From Pirellulales bacterium (lineage in GTDB: Bacteria; Planctomycetota; Planctomycetia; Pirellulales; Thermoguttaceae), in assembly GCA_020846145.1 (NCBI GenBank), contig JADLEL010000007.1, positions 1 through 64,000 of the forward strand: a DNA stretch of 64,000 nt, in the 5' to 3' direction. The notes under the pieces are model-generated. The model searched no databases. It was given only the letters and a program-made list of their open reading frames with translations, and was not told the DNA's origin. The translations under genes were made by a program, and so were the position numbers. The stretch's first letter is position 1. Each line of letters opens with the position of its first letter. Positions 44,646-52,821 of this stretch are shown here, in pieces.

Positions 44646-46115
44646 TTAATGGTTGTGGCCCGCGTGCGGATCGGGCGCGCCGCCGGCTTTGTTCTTCATG
44701 GCCAAGTGAAGCTGATACGCGCCGGAAACGACGACCTTTTTGCCGGGCTTGAGCGTGCCGTCGTTGGCGATGACGGCCGAGTATTCGTCGCGGTATTCCA
44801 CGCGCACGGCGCGGCGGTCGTAATGGCCTTCATTCTCCTCGAAGACGTAGGATTCGGGGCCGTCCTGCACCACCGCATTCGCCGGCAGGACGATCCGGTC
44901 CGCCCATCGTTCCACGGGAACCAGGAGTTCCACTCGTTGGCCCGGTTTGAATCGCCAAGCCGAAAAACGATGGCCGTCGATTTCCCGATCGCGGATCAAC
45001 TCGTTGGGCAGTTGCACGTAGAACGGGAAGGCGCGGGAGTCGGGTTCGATTTTGTTGGCGACGTAAAGCAGCCGCAAATCGGGCACGGTTTGGCGCTTTT
45101 GCGCATTCCCCTCGATCGCGGCGGCGATTCGCCAGTGGTTGTCGGCGGCCTTGTTGAGCGCGGGGGCATCCTGCTCGAAGGCCTTGCCTTGAATGTACAG
45201 TTCGGCATGATCGGCAAGGACGCACAGCGGATCGCCCGCCTTGACGTGCTGGCCGTTTTCGACCTTGAGTTCCTGAACCTGAAGCACGCGCGGGTCATCG
45301 CTGCGCACCGCGTCGCGCGAGGGTTCGGGCACGTAAACCGTCAATCCGCTCAGCAGCGTGCGCTTCGCGAGAATGGCGTTCACTTGCGTTTCGGAAAAGC
45401 CGTGCAACAACAGCCGCTGACGCTGCGAACGCTGCGCGGCCTGCAACTTTTGCTGCTCGTACTTGCGTTCCAGCAACGTTTTGCCGGAGATCACGCCGTC
45501 GGCGGCGACCTTCTCCAGGCGGTCGATTTCCCGCTGCACCACGTCCAGTTCTTCGGCCGTCTGGAGGAACGCCGCCTGCGCTTCGACGACCTCCTCGTGG
45601 GTCAGGCGGAGATCGAAGAGCGGTTGGCCGGGATTCACCGATTCGCCCTGGAGCGGCCAAACGCGCGTAATCGCGCCGGTCAACGGCGCGGCGATCTGGA
45701 TGCTGGAGCGGCCGGGGCGTTCGACGATCATCGCCGGGACCGTCATGGTCCGCTCGAACGGCTTCAATTCCACCGCCGCCAATTGCAAGCCGACGTTTTC
45801 TCGCGCCGCCGTGCTGAGCTTGACGGCGTCGGATTCATCGTGCTTGTGGTCCGGCGCCGCCGATGCGACGTGCCCGGCCGCTTCGTGCGCGGAATCCTCG
45901 GGACCGTGGGCGGCGGAGGCCTCGTTCGCGTGGTCGTGCGCCGCGTTTAGCGAACGATCCGGCCTTGGAATGCCGAACGCCGCCATCGCGGGTTGTCGAA
46001 TTTGGGGAATGCAAAAAGCGGCGATCGCCAGTCCGGCGACTGCGAGCGGCAGTGCCGCCAAGAACCACCAGCGCCGCTTTTGCGGCAATATTTTGCGAAG
46101 GATCGGGGTATTCAT
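44646..46115 (-). CDS. Efflux RND periplasmic adaptor, CusB/CzcB family
   Basis: 489 residues from ATG 46115. A signal-anchor (RRWWFLAALPLAVAGLAIAA) is followed by a His/Asp-rich stretch, with AAHDHANEASAAHGPEDSAH, HEAAGHVASAAPDHKHDES at about residues 55-95, a likely metal-binding arm. Then the lipoyl/barrel-sandwich (IQIAAPLTGAITRVWPLQGE), an alpha-hairpin coiled coil (ERKYEQQKLQAAQRSQRQRL), and beta-barrel domains. The C-terminus ends PDPHAGHNH, again His-rich. It bridges the RND pump to an outer-membrane channel. Middle gene of the operon. Confidence 0.9.
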   Translation of the reverse strand: MNTPILRKILPQKRRWWFLAALPLAVAGLAIAAFCIPQIRQPAMAAFGIPRPDRSLNAAHDHANEASAAHGPEDSAHEAAGHVASAAPDHKHDESDAVKLSTAARENVGLQLAAVELKPFERTMTVPAMIVERPGRSSIQIAAPLTGAITRVWPLQGESVNPGQPLFDLRLTHEEVVEAQAAFLQTAEELDVVQREIDRLEKVAADGVISGKTLLERKYEQQKLQAAQRSQRQRLLLHGFSETQVNAILAKRTLLSGLTVYVPEPSRDAVRSDDPRVLQVQELKVENGQHVKAGDPLCVLADHAELYIQGKAFEQDAPALNKAADNHWRIAAAIEGNAQKRQTVPDLRLLYVANKIEPDSRAFPFYVQLPNELIRDREIDGHRFSAWRFKPGQRVELLVPVERWADRIVLPANAVVQDGPESYVFEENEGHYDRRAVRVEYRDEYSAVIANDGTLKPGKKVVVSGAYQLHLAMKNKAGGAPDPHAGHNH

Positions 46116-46302
46116 GGATCGACCTCTTCCGCCTGGGGCGGCGATGGGGAAATGCAAATCGGGCAACAAATTATTTCGATGAAATTGGGGGCATGCCCGC
46201 TCAAACGCTGCGATGACGCCCGTCGTTTGGCAACCGGGAGAAGCTCGTATTGCCTCCATGCGCGCAGCGTCGCACGGCAAACGGCTTAACGTAAGAGTTC
46301 AA

Positions 46303-46701
46303 TCAAATCAGCAAAACTTGATTGAGCAGGTGGAGACGAAGGGGCATGGGGATCCGGCCCGAGGCGGAGAACCGTTGCTCGGAGCCAATGCCCTTCGGAG
46401 AAATCGTTCCCTCGATTAGCGGTACAATGAATACCGAAAGAGGTTGAGTCGGCGAATCGTTAGCGACCGGACTTGGGCGAACGAACGAACACTTTTCCCC
46501 TTGGCACCGCTGCGAACCGGGATTCGAATGATCCGTGTCTTTATCGCAATCTTCGGAACAATGTGTCTCGAAAAAAGCAGATCCCCGAATCGGAGGCGAG
46601 TGCCTCATGTCATCGCAGGCGTGCGCATGGTGGACGCAACAGCCCAGCAAAAGATGAGCCATGAGCACCACGGCGGTGAGTATGCGAAACAATCGGATCA
46701 T
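46303..46701 (-). CDS. Small exported Cys/His-rich protein of the metal-efflux operon
   Basis: 132 residues. A signal peptide (MIRLFRILTAVVLMAHLLLG) is followed by CCVHHAHACDDMRHS, HCSEDCDKDTDHS and RCQGEKCSF. Seven cysteines and six or more histidines lie within residues 21-72, and the C-terminal half is plain. The L-L-G-C-C context could be a lipobox. First gene of the efflux operon, 187 bp ahead of the adaptor gene. No family recognised. Composition and position suggest a periplasmic metal chaperone or buffer; this is inference. Confidence 0.7.
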   Translation of the reverse strand: MIRLFRILTAVVLMAHLLLGCCVHHAHACDDMRHSPPIRGSAFFETHCSEDCDKDTDHSNPGSQRCQGEKCSFVRPSPVANDSPTQPLSVFIVPLIEGTISPKGIGSEQRFSASGRIPMPLRLHLLNQVLLI

Positions 46702-46983
46702 TCAATTCCTCGCTTATGACGTAATCGCCTAAATTGCCATCATACACGTTTTTCTCGAAGAAGTCCACCCGGTTTTCTACCGGCGGCCGGTTGGCCGACT
46801 GCCTCGACGCGGTTCACCGCGATGAACACGGTCCGCACGCGGCCCGATGAAAACGGGGACTCGCTCCACTACATGTTGTATTGTCGTCCTATACCGACCC
46901 CTATTAAACGATAAATTCCCCCCCATCCCCATATACTAATGGCATCAACGGCTTTGTGCGCCGCCCCGCCGCATCGGAACCGG
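46702..46983. other. Gap between mtnA and the efflux operon
   Basis: 282 bp without a gene. A hairpin-like ACCGGCGGCCGGT (46779-46791) is the only structure noted. It should contain the promoter of the efflux operon on the minus strand; no clear MerR- or Cop-type dyad was found. Confidence 0.45.
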
Positions 46984-48111
46984 TCAAACGGCCTTATCGG
47001 AATCCGACGCAGTCGTTTCATTCGTTGCTCCCGATTTACCTTCCTGCTCGCGCGCTTTCAAAAAGCAGCGGGCGATGGTTTTTTCATTCACCGGCCGGAT
47101 CACGCCTTTTTCGCAGATGATGGCGGCAATGAGCTCGGCGGGGGTGACGTCGAAGGCCGGGTTGTAAACTTGAATGCCGTCGGGGGCGGTTTGGCGGCCG
47201 AAGCCGTGGGTGATTTCGCGGGGATCGCGTTGTTCGATGGGGATTTCCGCCCCCGAGGAAATCGAGAGGTCGAACGTGCTCGACGGCGCGGCGATGTAGA
47301 AGGGAAGATCGTGGGCGCGGGCGAGGACGGCAAGGCAGTAGGTGCCGATCTTGTTGGCCGCGTCGCCGTTGGCGGCGATGCGGTCCGCGCCGGTAACGAC
47401 GGCCTGCACTTTTCCTTCGCGCATCACCTGGGCGGCCGTCGAATCGCAGATCAAGGTTACGTCGATCCCTCGCTGCTGCAATTCCCAGGCGGTGAGGCGT
47501 GCGCCCTGGAGGAGCGGGCGGGTCTCGTCGGCGAAAACGTGCAGGGTCTTGCCCGACTCGGCGGCGGAATAAAAGACGGCCAGCGCGGTGCCGTAATCGG
47601 CGGTGGCCAATCCGCCGGCGTTGCAGTGGGTGAGCACGCCTTGGCCGTCGCGGAGCAGTTCCGCGCCGTGCCGGCCGATGGCGCGGCACATCTGCCGGTC
47701 TTCTTCGTGGATCGCGCGGGCTTCGGTCAAGAGCGATTCGGCGATCTTCCGCACCGGCCGGCCGCGAAGCGAATCGGCCTTGGTTTCCATGCGTTTAAGC
47801 GCCCAAAAGAGGTTGACGGCCGTGGGGCGGCTGGAAGCGAGGTATTCGACCGTTTCGCGGAGGCGGCGGAAGAAGGCCGGCTCGTCGGCGTCGAGGACGG
47901 TTTGGAGTCCCACGCAAACGCCGTAGGCCGCCGCGATGCCGATCGCCGGCGCGCCGCGGACGCGCAGCATTTTGATGGCTTCCCAGACCGCGGCCGCGTC
48001 GCGGCAGTCGATTTCCGCGAACTCGACGGGCAGCCGCGTTTGATCGATCATTCGCAGGCAGCCATCGACGCCGCCGATCCATTTTAGGGTTTCGTGCTGT
48101 TCGGTTGGCAT
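46984..48111 (-). CDS. mtnA: S-methyl-5-thioribose-1-phosphate isomerase
   Basis: 375 residues from ATG 48111 (MPTEQHETLKWIG); 15 upstream codons belong to a GGGGATA repeat. Methionine salvage enzyme converting methylthioribose-1-phosphate to methylthioribulose-1-phosphate; it is homologous to eIF2B subunits. Blocks: MLRVRGAPAIGIAAAYGVCV, LTHCNAGGLATADYGTAL (catalytic Cys), VFADETRPLLQGARLTAWEL, VVTGADRIAANGDAANKIGT (catalytic Asp), PAFDVTPAELIAAIICEKG. The slightly Ser/Thr-rich C-tail adds about 25 residues. Other salvage genes are not adjacent. Confidence 0.94.
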   Translation of the reverse strand: MPTEQHETLKWIGGVDGCLRMIDQTRLPVEFAEIDCRDAAAVWEAIKMLRVRGAPAIGIAAAYGVCVGLQTVLDADEPAFFRRLRETVEYLASSRPTAVNLFWALKRMETKADSLRGRPVRKIAESLLTEARAIHEEDRQMCRAIGRHGAELLRDGQGVLTHCNAGGLATADYGTALAVFYSAAESGKTLHVFADETRPLLQGARLTAWELQQRGIDVTLICDSTAAQVMREGKVQAVVTGADRIAANGDAANKIGTYCLAVLARAHDLPFYIAAPSSTFDLSISSGAEIPIEQRDPREITHGFGRQTAPDGIQVYNPAFDVTPAELIAAIICEKGVIRPVNEKTIARCFLKAREQEGKSGATNETTASDSDKAV

Positions 48112-48117
48112 TGAGGC

Positions 48118-48152
48118 AGGAAGTAGGGGATGGGGGATAGGGGATAGTAGGA
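48118..48152. repeat. Short heptamer array (GGGGATA)
   Basis: About four GGGGATA-type units upstream of mtnA. Confidence 0.7.
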
Positions 48153-48157
48153 GCATT

Positions 48158-48238
48158 GCAAAGTCGGCAGGACAGGCATTCCTGCCTGACTTTTCAGCCA
48201 GGCAAGAATGTTTGGCCTCCTGGTTTATGCGACTTTGC
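48158..48238. repeat. Nested palindromic element
   Basis: Outer arms GCAAAGTCG (48158-48166) and CGACTTTGC (48230-48238) enclose GGCAGGACAGGCATTCCTGC and CAGCCAGGCAAGAATG pieces of a second inverted repeat. No coding content. Confidence 0.65.
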
Positions 48239-48367
48239 TGTTATCCTGAAGGGGATCGGATTGACGGCAAGCCCTAAAGGCGGTAGGATAGCACGTGTGT
48301 TTTCATTGGATTATTGCTCGAATAATTCTCTTCAGTGAGGTTATTCGCCGCGGCGGAGGGCAATACG

Positions 48368-49693
48368 ATGTTTTGCGAGACCGGATTTCTTGCTAGAAAA
48401 ATTTTATATCTAGCTTTGTTGTTTTATTTTCTTTCCGGGTCGGCCCTCTTTGCGCGGGTTTGGACCGATCGGCAGGGTCGCCAAACCGAAGCGCAGTTCG
48501 TCCGGCTGCGGGGCGACAGCGTGGTGCTGCAAAAGGGCCTGAAGCCGTTGGTCATTCCGCTGAAGGAGTTTTGCGACGAGGATCAAGAGTACATCAAGGA
48601 GTTGACGAAAGGCAAGGGGGGGGCGAAATCGCCGGCCGTTTCCAAGAGCGGCGATGCGGCGGAAAATGCCGCTGCCCCCGCGCCGGCGTTGAAGGCGATC
48701 AAACCGAAAAAAGCGGATGAGGACGATCCCTTTTTGACCGACGCGGAAAAGGCCGCGAAAACGAAAGCGACCGGGGAGGCGAATCCGCCCCTGACCGACG
48801 CGGAAAAATCGGCGGCGGACGACTCGAAAAAAACGGCGGTCAAACCGCAGGGCGAGAAAGTGGAACCGCCCAAGATCAACGCCGAAGGAGGCTTCGACGC
48901 GCGGACCTGGACGGATCGAAAGCACAACAAACTCTCGGCGAATTTCGCGCGGCTGGAGGGGAAAACGGTCGTCCTGCTGAAAGACGGCATGGAGCGGCGC
49001 TATCCGCTCGATGATTTCAGCTACAACGACAAGCTCTACATTCGGCTAGCGGCGCTGGAACTGCAGAAGTACCAGAAGTTCGCCGGCAACCGGCAAAGTC
49101 CGCTTCAACAGCCGGGGATGCCCGTGCAAGGGATGCCTTCGATGTCCCCCGGCTATGGCGGCGGCGGTGCGCCGTTCAATTCGCCGTTTCAGGGGATGAA
49201 TCAGTCGATGGCTCAGCAGCAGGCCGAAGCGGCGCGGCAGGCGCAGGAGGCCAGGGCGGCGGAGCAAGAACGGGCGCGGCAGGCGGAAGCGGCCCGGCAG
49301 CTACAAATGGCCGAGCAGGATCGCCAGCGCCGGGAGGAGCAGCAGCGATTGGCCGATATCCAGCGGCAAAACCTCGAACAGCAGCGGATCGCGCAGCAGC
49401 AAGCCCGGAATATGCAACCGCCGTCGATGCCGGTTCCGCCGTCGATCGATCCCACGCCATTCTCGCAGCAGATGGTCGCCGCCAAAATCTGTTTGAAGTG
49501 CAAGAAAACCGTGTCCAGCACCTCCAAGGCGGGCGATAAATGCCCGCATTGCGGCGTTATCTGGGACGTGGAGGAAGACGAGAAAGGAAAGATCGTCGGC
49601 CGATCGATATTGGGTAACGTGAAAGCCATCACCGGCCTCGTGGTGCTGGTGATCATCGGCATCGGCGGATTAGTCAAATTATTCAACCGATAG
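48368..49693 (+). CDS. Membrane-anchored protein with two SHD1 domains and a zinc ribbon
   Basis: 441 residues from ATG 48368, with GGAGGG 7 nt upstream. A signal-like hydrophobic start (ILYLALLFYFLSGSALFARV) leads into SHD1 domain 1 (VWTDRQGRQTEAQFVRLRGD, then LVIPLKEFCDEDQEYI) and, after a charged Ala/Lys linker, SHD1 domain 2 near residues 178-235 (TWTDRKHNKLSANFARLEGK). A Met/Pro/Gly stretch and a Gln/Arg/Ala-rich coiled coil (about 285-375) follow. Then comes a CxxC-x14-CxxC zinc ribbon (KICLKCKKTVS ... KCPHCGVIWD) and a C-terminal membrane helix (ITGLVVLVIIGIGGLVKLFN). SHD1 proteins are abundant in Planctomycetota; function unknown. Confidence 0.85.
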   Translation: MFCETGFLARKILYLALLFYFLSGSALFARVWTDRQGRQTEAQFVRLRGDSVVLQKGLKPLVIPLKEFCDEDQEYIKELTKGKGGAKSPAVSKSGDAAENAAAPAPALKAIKPKKADEDDPFLTDAEKAAKTKATGEANPPLTDAEKSAADDSKKTAVKPQGEKVEPPKINAEGGFDARTWTDRKHNKLSANFARLEGKTVVLLKDGMERRYPLDDFSYNDKLYIRLAALELQKYQKFAGNRQSPLQQPGMPVQGMPSMSPGYGGGGAPFNSPFQGMNQSMAQQQAEAARQAQEARAAEQERARQAEAARQLQMAEQDRQRREEQQRLADIQRQNLEQQRIAQQQARNMQPPSMPVPPSIDPTPFSQQMVAAKICLKCKKTVSSTSKAGDKCPHCGVIWDVEEDEKGKIVGRSILGNVKAITGLVVLVIIGIGGLVKLFNR

Positions 49694-49696
49694 TAT

Positions 49697-49894
49697 GTAG
49701 GTTATGCTTCAGCATAACTGATATGCCATTAGTTTTCAGGATTGAGGAATTATCCGCAAAGTTTTTCGTTTAGCCCGGAGCCAACGGCGACGGCGGGCGT
49801 AAGGGGCACCGGAAAACTCCACCCGCCGTCTCCGTTGGCGCCGGACTAAACGATTGGTTGCAGCTTCGCCGTGTTATGCTGAAGCATAACCTAC
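49697..49894. repeat. Composite nested inverted repeat
   Basis: Outer arms GTAGGTTATGCTTCAGCATA (49697-49716, plus AC) and its inverted copy (49873-49894) are the same unit as after nuoN. Inner arms at 49768-49799 and 49821-49852 are an inverted pair of the TTTAGCCCGGAGCCAACGG type. It fills the convergent gap between the SHD1 gene and the ABC permease gene. Confidence 0.9.
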
Positions 49895-49918
49895 GCTCGA
49901 GGATCGGTCGAGAGAATT

Positions 49919-50875
49919 TTACGCCAGATCGCGGTCCTCGAAGAGCAGCAGCGCGAGCAGCATGGCCACGCCGCAGTAGAGCAGGCAATACAGACCGGCC
50001 AATCCGAGATAGGCGGGCGGGACGGTTTTGCCCGGCTCGAAGAAGGCGATTGCGGTAACATTAAAATTCTCGAGCACGGGCAGCACGGCCGAGAGCAGGC
50101 CCGCCACGAAGCCGACCTGGGGAATCTTTCCCACTGCCGAGTTCGCCAAAAGCGGCACCAAATGCCCGAGGAAGTAGATCGAGCCGCAGATCACCAGATT
50201 CGCGAGCATGGGCAAGCGGGTGGAGATGGCCACGCTGATCGCCGCCAGAACCGCGGCTTCCATGAAGACCAGCGCCAAGCCGGGAGCGATCTGCTCGATT
50301 TGTTCGAGGCAGACCTCGGCCGTCGGATCTTGTTGCGACGTTTCGCGGGCGTCGTAGGCCACTTTGTAGGAAACGCAGCTTAAAAAGACCGCTCCCAAGA
50401 CGATAAACATCACCGCCACCGGCCAGAGGATGCCGAGAAACTTCCCCACGATGAATTGCCAGCGGGCAATGGGTTTGGAGAGCACGGTGAGCGCGGTGCG
50501 GCCTTCGATTTCCTCGGCGATGGAAAGACTGGCGGTCCAGAGAGCGAGCACCACGCTGAGGATCATAATGAGCGTCAGCCCGCCGTCCTTGTAAATCTTG
50601 AGGTCTTCGCCGAAGGTGTTATAGGGCAGGATCGTGAACAAGACGAGCAGGAAAATGCCCAAAATGAGGATCAGAAAAAAGAGGGGCTGCGCGACCGCTT
50701 CCTTGGCGGTGGTGCGAGCGACGGCGGTCATTCGGGGCGCGAGCAATTGAAACAAGAGGAAAATAGCGTACAATGCCGCCCCCGCAAGGATCGCGCCCAA
50801 GGCAACCCGCCATAAGGGGTGTATCCAGGCGTTGGTGACGGCAATAAGCGGCAAAAAGTCGAAGGTGGAATTCAT
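49919..50875 (-). CDS. ABC-2 type transporter permease
   Basis: About 318 residues from ATG 50875 (MNSTFDFLPLIAVTNAW); ATG 50884 is equally possible. Six or so membrane helices: WRVALGAILAGAALYAIFLL, PLFFLILILGIFLLVLFTIL, LTLIMILSVVLALWTASLSI, and others to the C-terminal LYCLLYCGVAMLLALLLFED. The motif SIAEEIEGRTALTVLSKPIA, then RWQFIVGKFLGI, is the signature of ABC-2 permeases related to NosY/DUF-type subunits, in which E-I-E-x-R-T is conserved. No ATPase gene is adjacent on this strand, so the partner must be elsewhere. Substrate unknown. Confidence 0.85.
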   Translation of the reverse strand: MNSTFDFLPLIAVTNAWIHPLWRVALGAILAGAALYAIFLLFQLLAPRMTAVARTTAKEAVAQPLFFLILILGIFLLVLFTILPYNTFGEDLKIYKDGGLTLIMILSVVLALWTASLSIAEEIEGRTALTVLSKPIARWQFIVGKFLGILWPVAVMFIVLGAVFLSCVSYKVAYDARETSQQDPTAEVCLEQIEQIAPGLALVFMEAAVLAAISVAISTRLPMLANLVICGSIYFLGHLVPLLANSAVGKIPQVGFVAGLLSAVLPVLENFNVTAIAFFEPGKTVPPAYLGLAGLYCLLYCGVAMLLALLLFEDRDLA

Positions 50876-51118
50876 AACGGCCATAATTCGATGAAAACGT
50901 GGTAATGACCAAAGTTTCATGGTAAATCATGGCCTGAAAAAAGTCCACCACCGCTCGAACGCGAAATTGCAAATCTACAATACCCCTCACCCCTGTCCCT
51001 TCGGGATAGGCATTCTGGCATTGACCCAACTGCCCGTTCTTATACAATGCCCCCACCTCTGATTGCGCATCGCGGCATATTGTCATTTATTTCATGCACT
51101 TTCCCCAGAATTCGCTCC

Positions 51119-52660
51119 ATGACTGAACAGCGCAACAAACAATCGAAAGATAACGATGATAATGCTGGCCAGGAAGCCAGTTCGGGTACTTTACAAGAAG
51201 CGAGACGCAACAAACTGCGCAAAATAGAAGAACTGGGTTTTGACCCCTGGGGTGGCCGGTTCGATGGCAATCAACCGATCGGCGAGATTCGTGATCGGAT
51301 CGGGGAGATCACCGTTACGCCGCCGGCCGAGGAAGGGCAACATGCCGAAGAGCATGGGCCGAAAGTTCGGGCGGCGGGGCGAATTGTCTTGCGGCGGCCG
51401 TCGGGCAAGGTGCATTGGCTGCAACTCCGCGACTGGACTGGCACGATCCAGGTGATGATCGGCAAGAACCAGGTCGGCGAGAAGAATTTCGAGTTGGCGC
51501 AGAATTTCGATCTCGGCGACCTCATCGGCGTGGATGGCGAATTCCACCGCACGATGAAAGGCGAGCCGACGATCTTTGCCGAGAATCTGCATTTCATGAG
51601 CAAGTCGCTCGAACCGCCGCCCGAAAAATGGGCGGGCCTGAGCGATCCCGACTTGCGGCAGCGGATGCGCTATCTCGATTTGATTCATACCGAAGGCGTT
51701 TTGGAACGCTTTTTGCGCCGCACGAAAATCGTGCAGTCGATCCGCAATACGCTCAATTCGCAACGCTTCGTCGAGATCGAAGGCCCCACGCTGCACGCCA
51801 TTGCCGGCGGAGCGGCCGCACGTCCGTTCACCACGCATCACAACGCACTCGACATCGATCTCTTCATGCGGATCGCGCTCGAACTGCACTTGAAGCGGCT
51901 ATTGGTGGGCGGAGTCGAGCGGGTTTATGAACTGGGCCGCGTGTATCGCAACGAAGGCGTCAGCCCGCGGCACAATCCCGAGTTCACCATGCTCGAAGCC
52001 TATCAGGCGTACGGCAACTACGAAACGATGATGGACCTCACCGAGCGAATCATCGTCGAAGCGATTCAAGCCACCGGCCAGAAATTGAAGCTGCCCTGGG
52101 GCGAGAAGGAAATCGATTTCACGCCCCCGTTTCAGCGAAAAACCTACGACGAGTTGTTCCGCGAGCGTACCGGCATCGATCCGGCCGATGCGGCGGCGGT
52201 CAAGGCGGTCGCCGAGAAGATCGGCTTCGAGACCAAGGGCAAACACCCGGACGTCATTAAAAGCGAGGTTTTTGAGGAGAAGGTGGAAGACGCGCTCATG
52301 GGTCCGATTTTTGTGATCGACTACCCGGCGAGCATCTGCCCCTTGACCAAGCGAAAACGCGGGAGGCCCGAAATCGCCGAACGGTTCGAGCTGTTCATCC
52401 AGGGGATGGAAGTGGCCAACGCCTACACCGAACTCAACGATCCCGAGTTGCAGGAGCAGCTTTTCTCGAAGCAGCTCGAAGGACAGGCCGAGGAAGACTC
52501 GATGGCGAAAATGGACCGCGATTTCATCCGCGCCCTGCGGCACGGCATGCCGCCGGCGGGCGGATTGGGCATCGGCATCGACCGCTTGGTAATGCTGCTT
52601 ACCGACACCCAGACGATCCGCGAGGTGATTTTATTCCCCCTGTTAAGGCCGGAAGCGTGA
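51119..52660 (+). CDS. lysS: Lysyl-tRNA synthetase, class II
   Basis: 513 residues from ATG 51119. The N-terminal OB-fold anticodon domain spans about 55-170 (AAGRIVLRRPSGKVHWLQLR, DWTGTIQVMIG). The catalytic core includes motif 2 (RVYRNEGVSPRHNPEFTMLE) and motif 3 (PPAGGLGIGIDRLVMLLTDT). The substrate loop reads CPLTKRKRGRPEIAERFELF where the family usually has SPLAK...NP. It charges tRNA-Lys in the cytoplasm. The extended N-terminus (TEQRNKQSKDNDDNAGQEAS) is hydrophilic. Other in-frame codons upstream of 51119 lie in the intergenic region. Confidence 0.95.
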   Translation: MTEQRNKQSKDNDDNAGQEASSGTLQEARRNKLRKIEELGFDPWGGRFDGNQPIGEIRDRIGEITVTPPAEEGQHAEEHGPKVRAAGRIVLRRPSGKVHWLQLRDWTGTIQVMIGKNQVGEKNFELAQNFDLGDLIGVDGEFHRTMKGEPTIFAENLHFMSKSLEPPPEKWAGLSDPDLRQRMRYLDLIHTEGVLERFLRRTKIVQSIRNTLNSQRFVEIEGPTLHAIAGGAAARPFTTHHNALDIDLFMRIALELHLKRLLVGGVERVYELGRVYRNEGVSPRHNPEFTMLEAYQAYGNYETMMDLTERIIVEAIQATGQKLKLPWGEKEIDFTPPFQRKTYDELFRERTGIDPADAAAVKAVAEKIGFETKGKHPDVIKSEVFEEKVEDALMGPIFVIDYPASICPLTKRKRGRPEIAERFELFIQGMEVANAYTELNDPELQEQLFSKQLEGQAEEDSMAKMDRDFIRALRHGMPPAGGLGIGIDRLVMLLTDTQTIREVILFPLLRPEA

Positions 52661-52663
52661 GAA

Positions 52664-52821
52664 AGCAGTGGCTAGTGGTTAGTGGCTAGTGGTTAGTGAA
52701 AAAACGGAAGAAGAAATCCATTGCACTGCTTACTGCTTACTGCTTACTGCCTACTGCCTACTGCCCACTGGCCACTAGCCACTAGCCACTAACCACTGCC
52801 CACTGACCACTGCCCACTGCC
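52664..52821. repeat. Heptamer mosaic (AGTGGCT, GCTTACT, CCACTAG)
   Basis: AGTGGCTAGTGGTTAGTGG units (52668-52698), then TACTGCT/TACTGCC units (52726-52768), then CCACTAG/CCACTGC units (52769-52820). The first and last blocks are complementary. The next gene begins one base later. Confidence 0.9.

Noticed and set aside
46939-48087. Long plus-strand frame opposite mtnA
   Set aside because: It mirrors a clear MtnA on the minus strand; high GC third positions create long antisense frames throughout the window.
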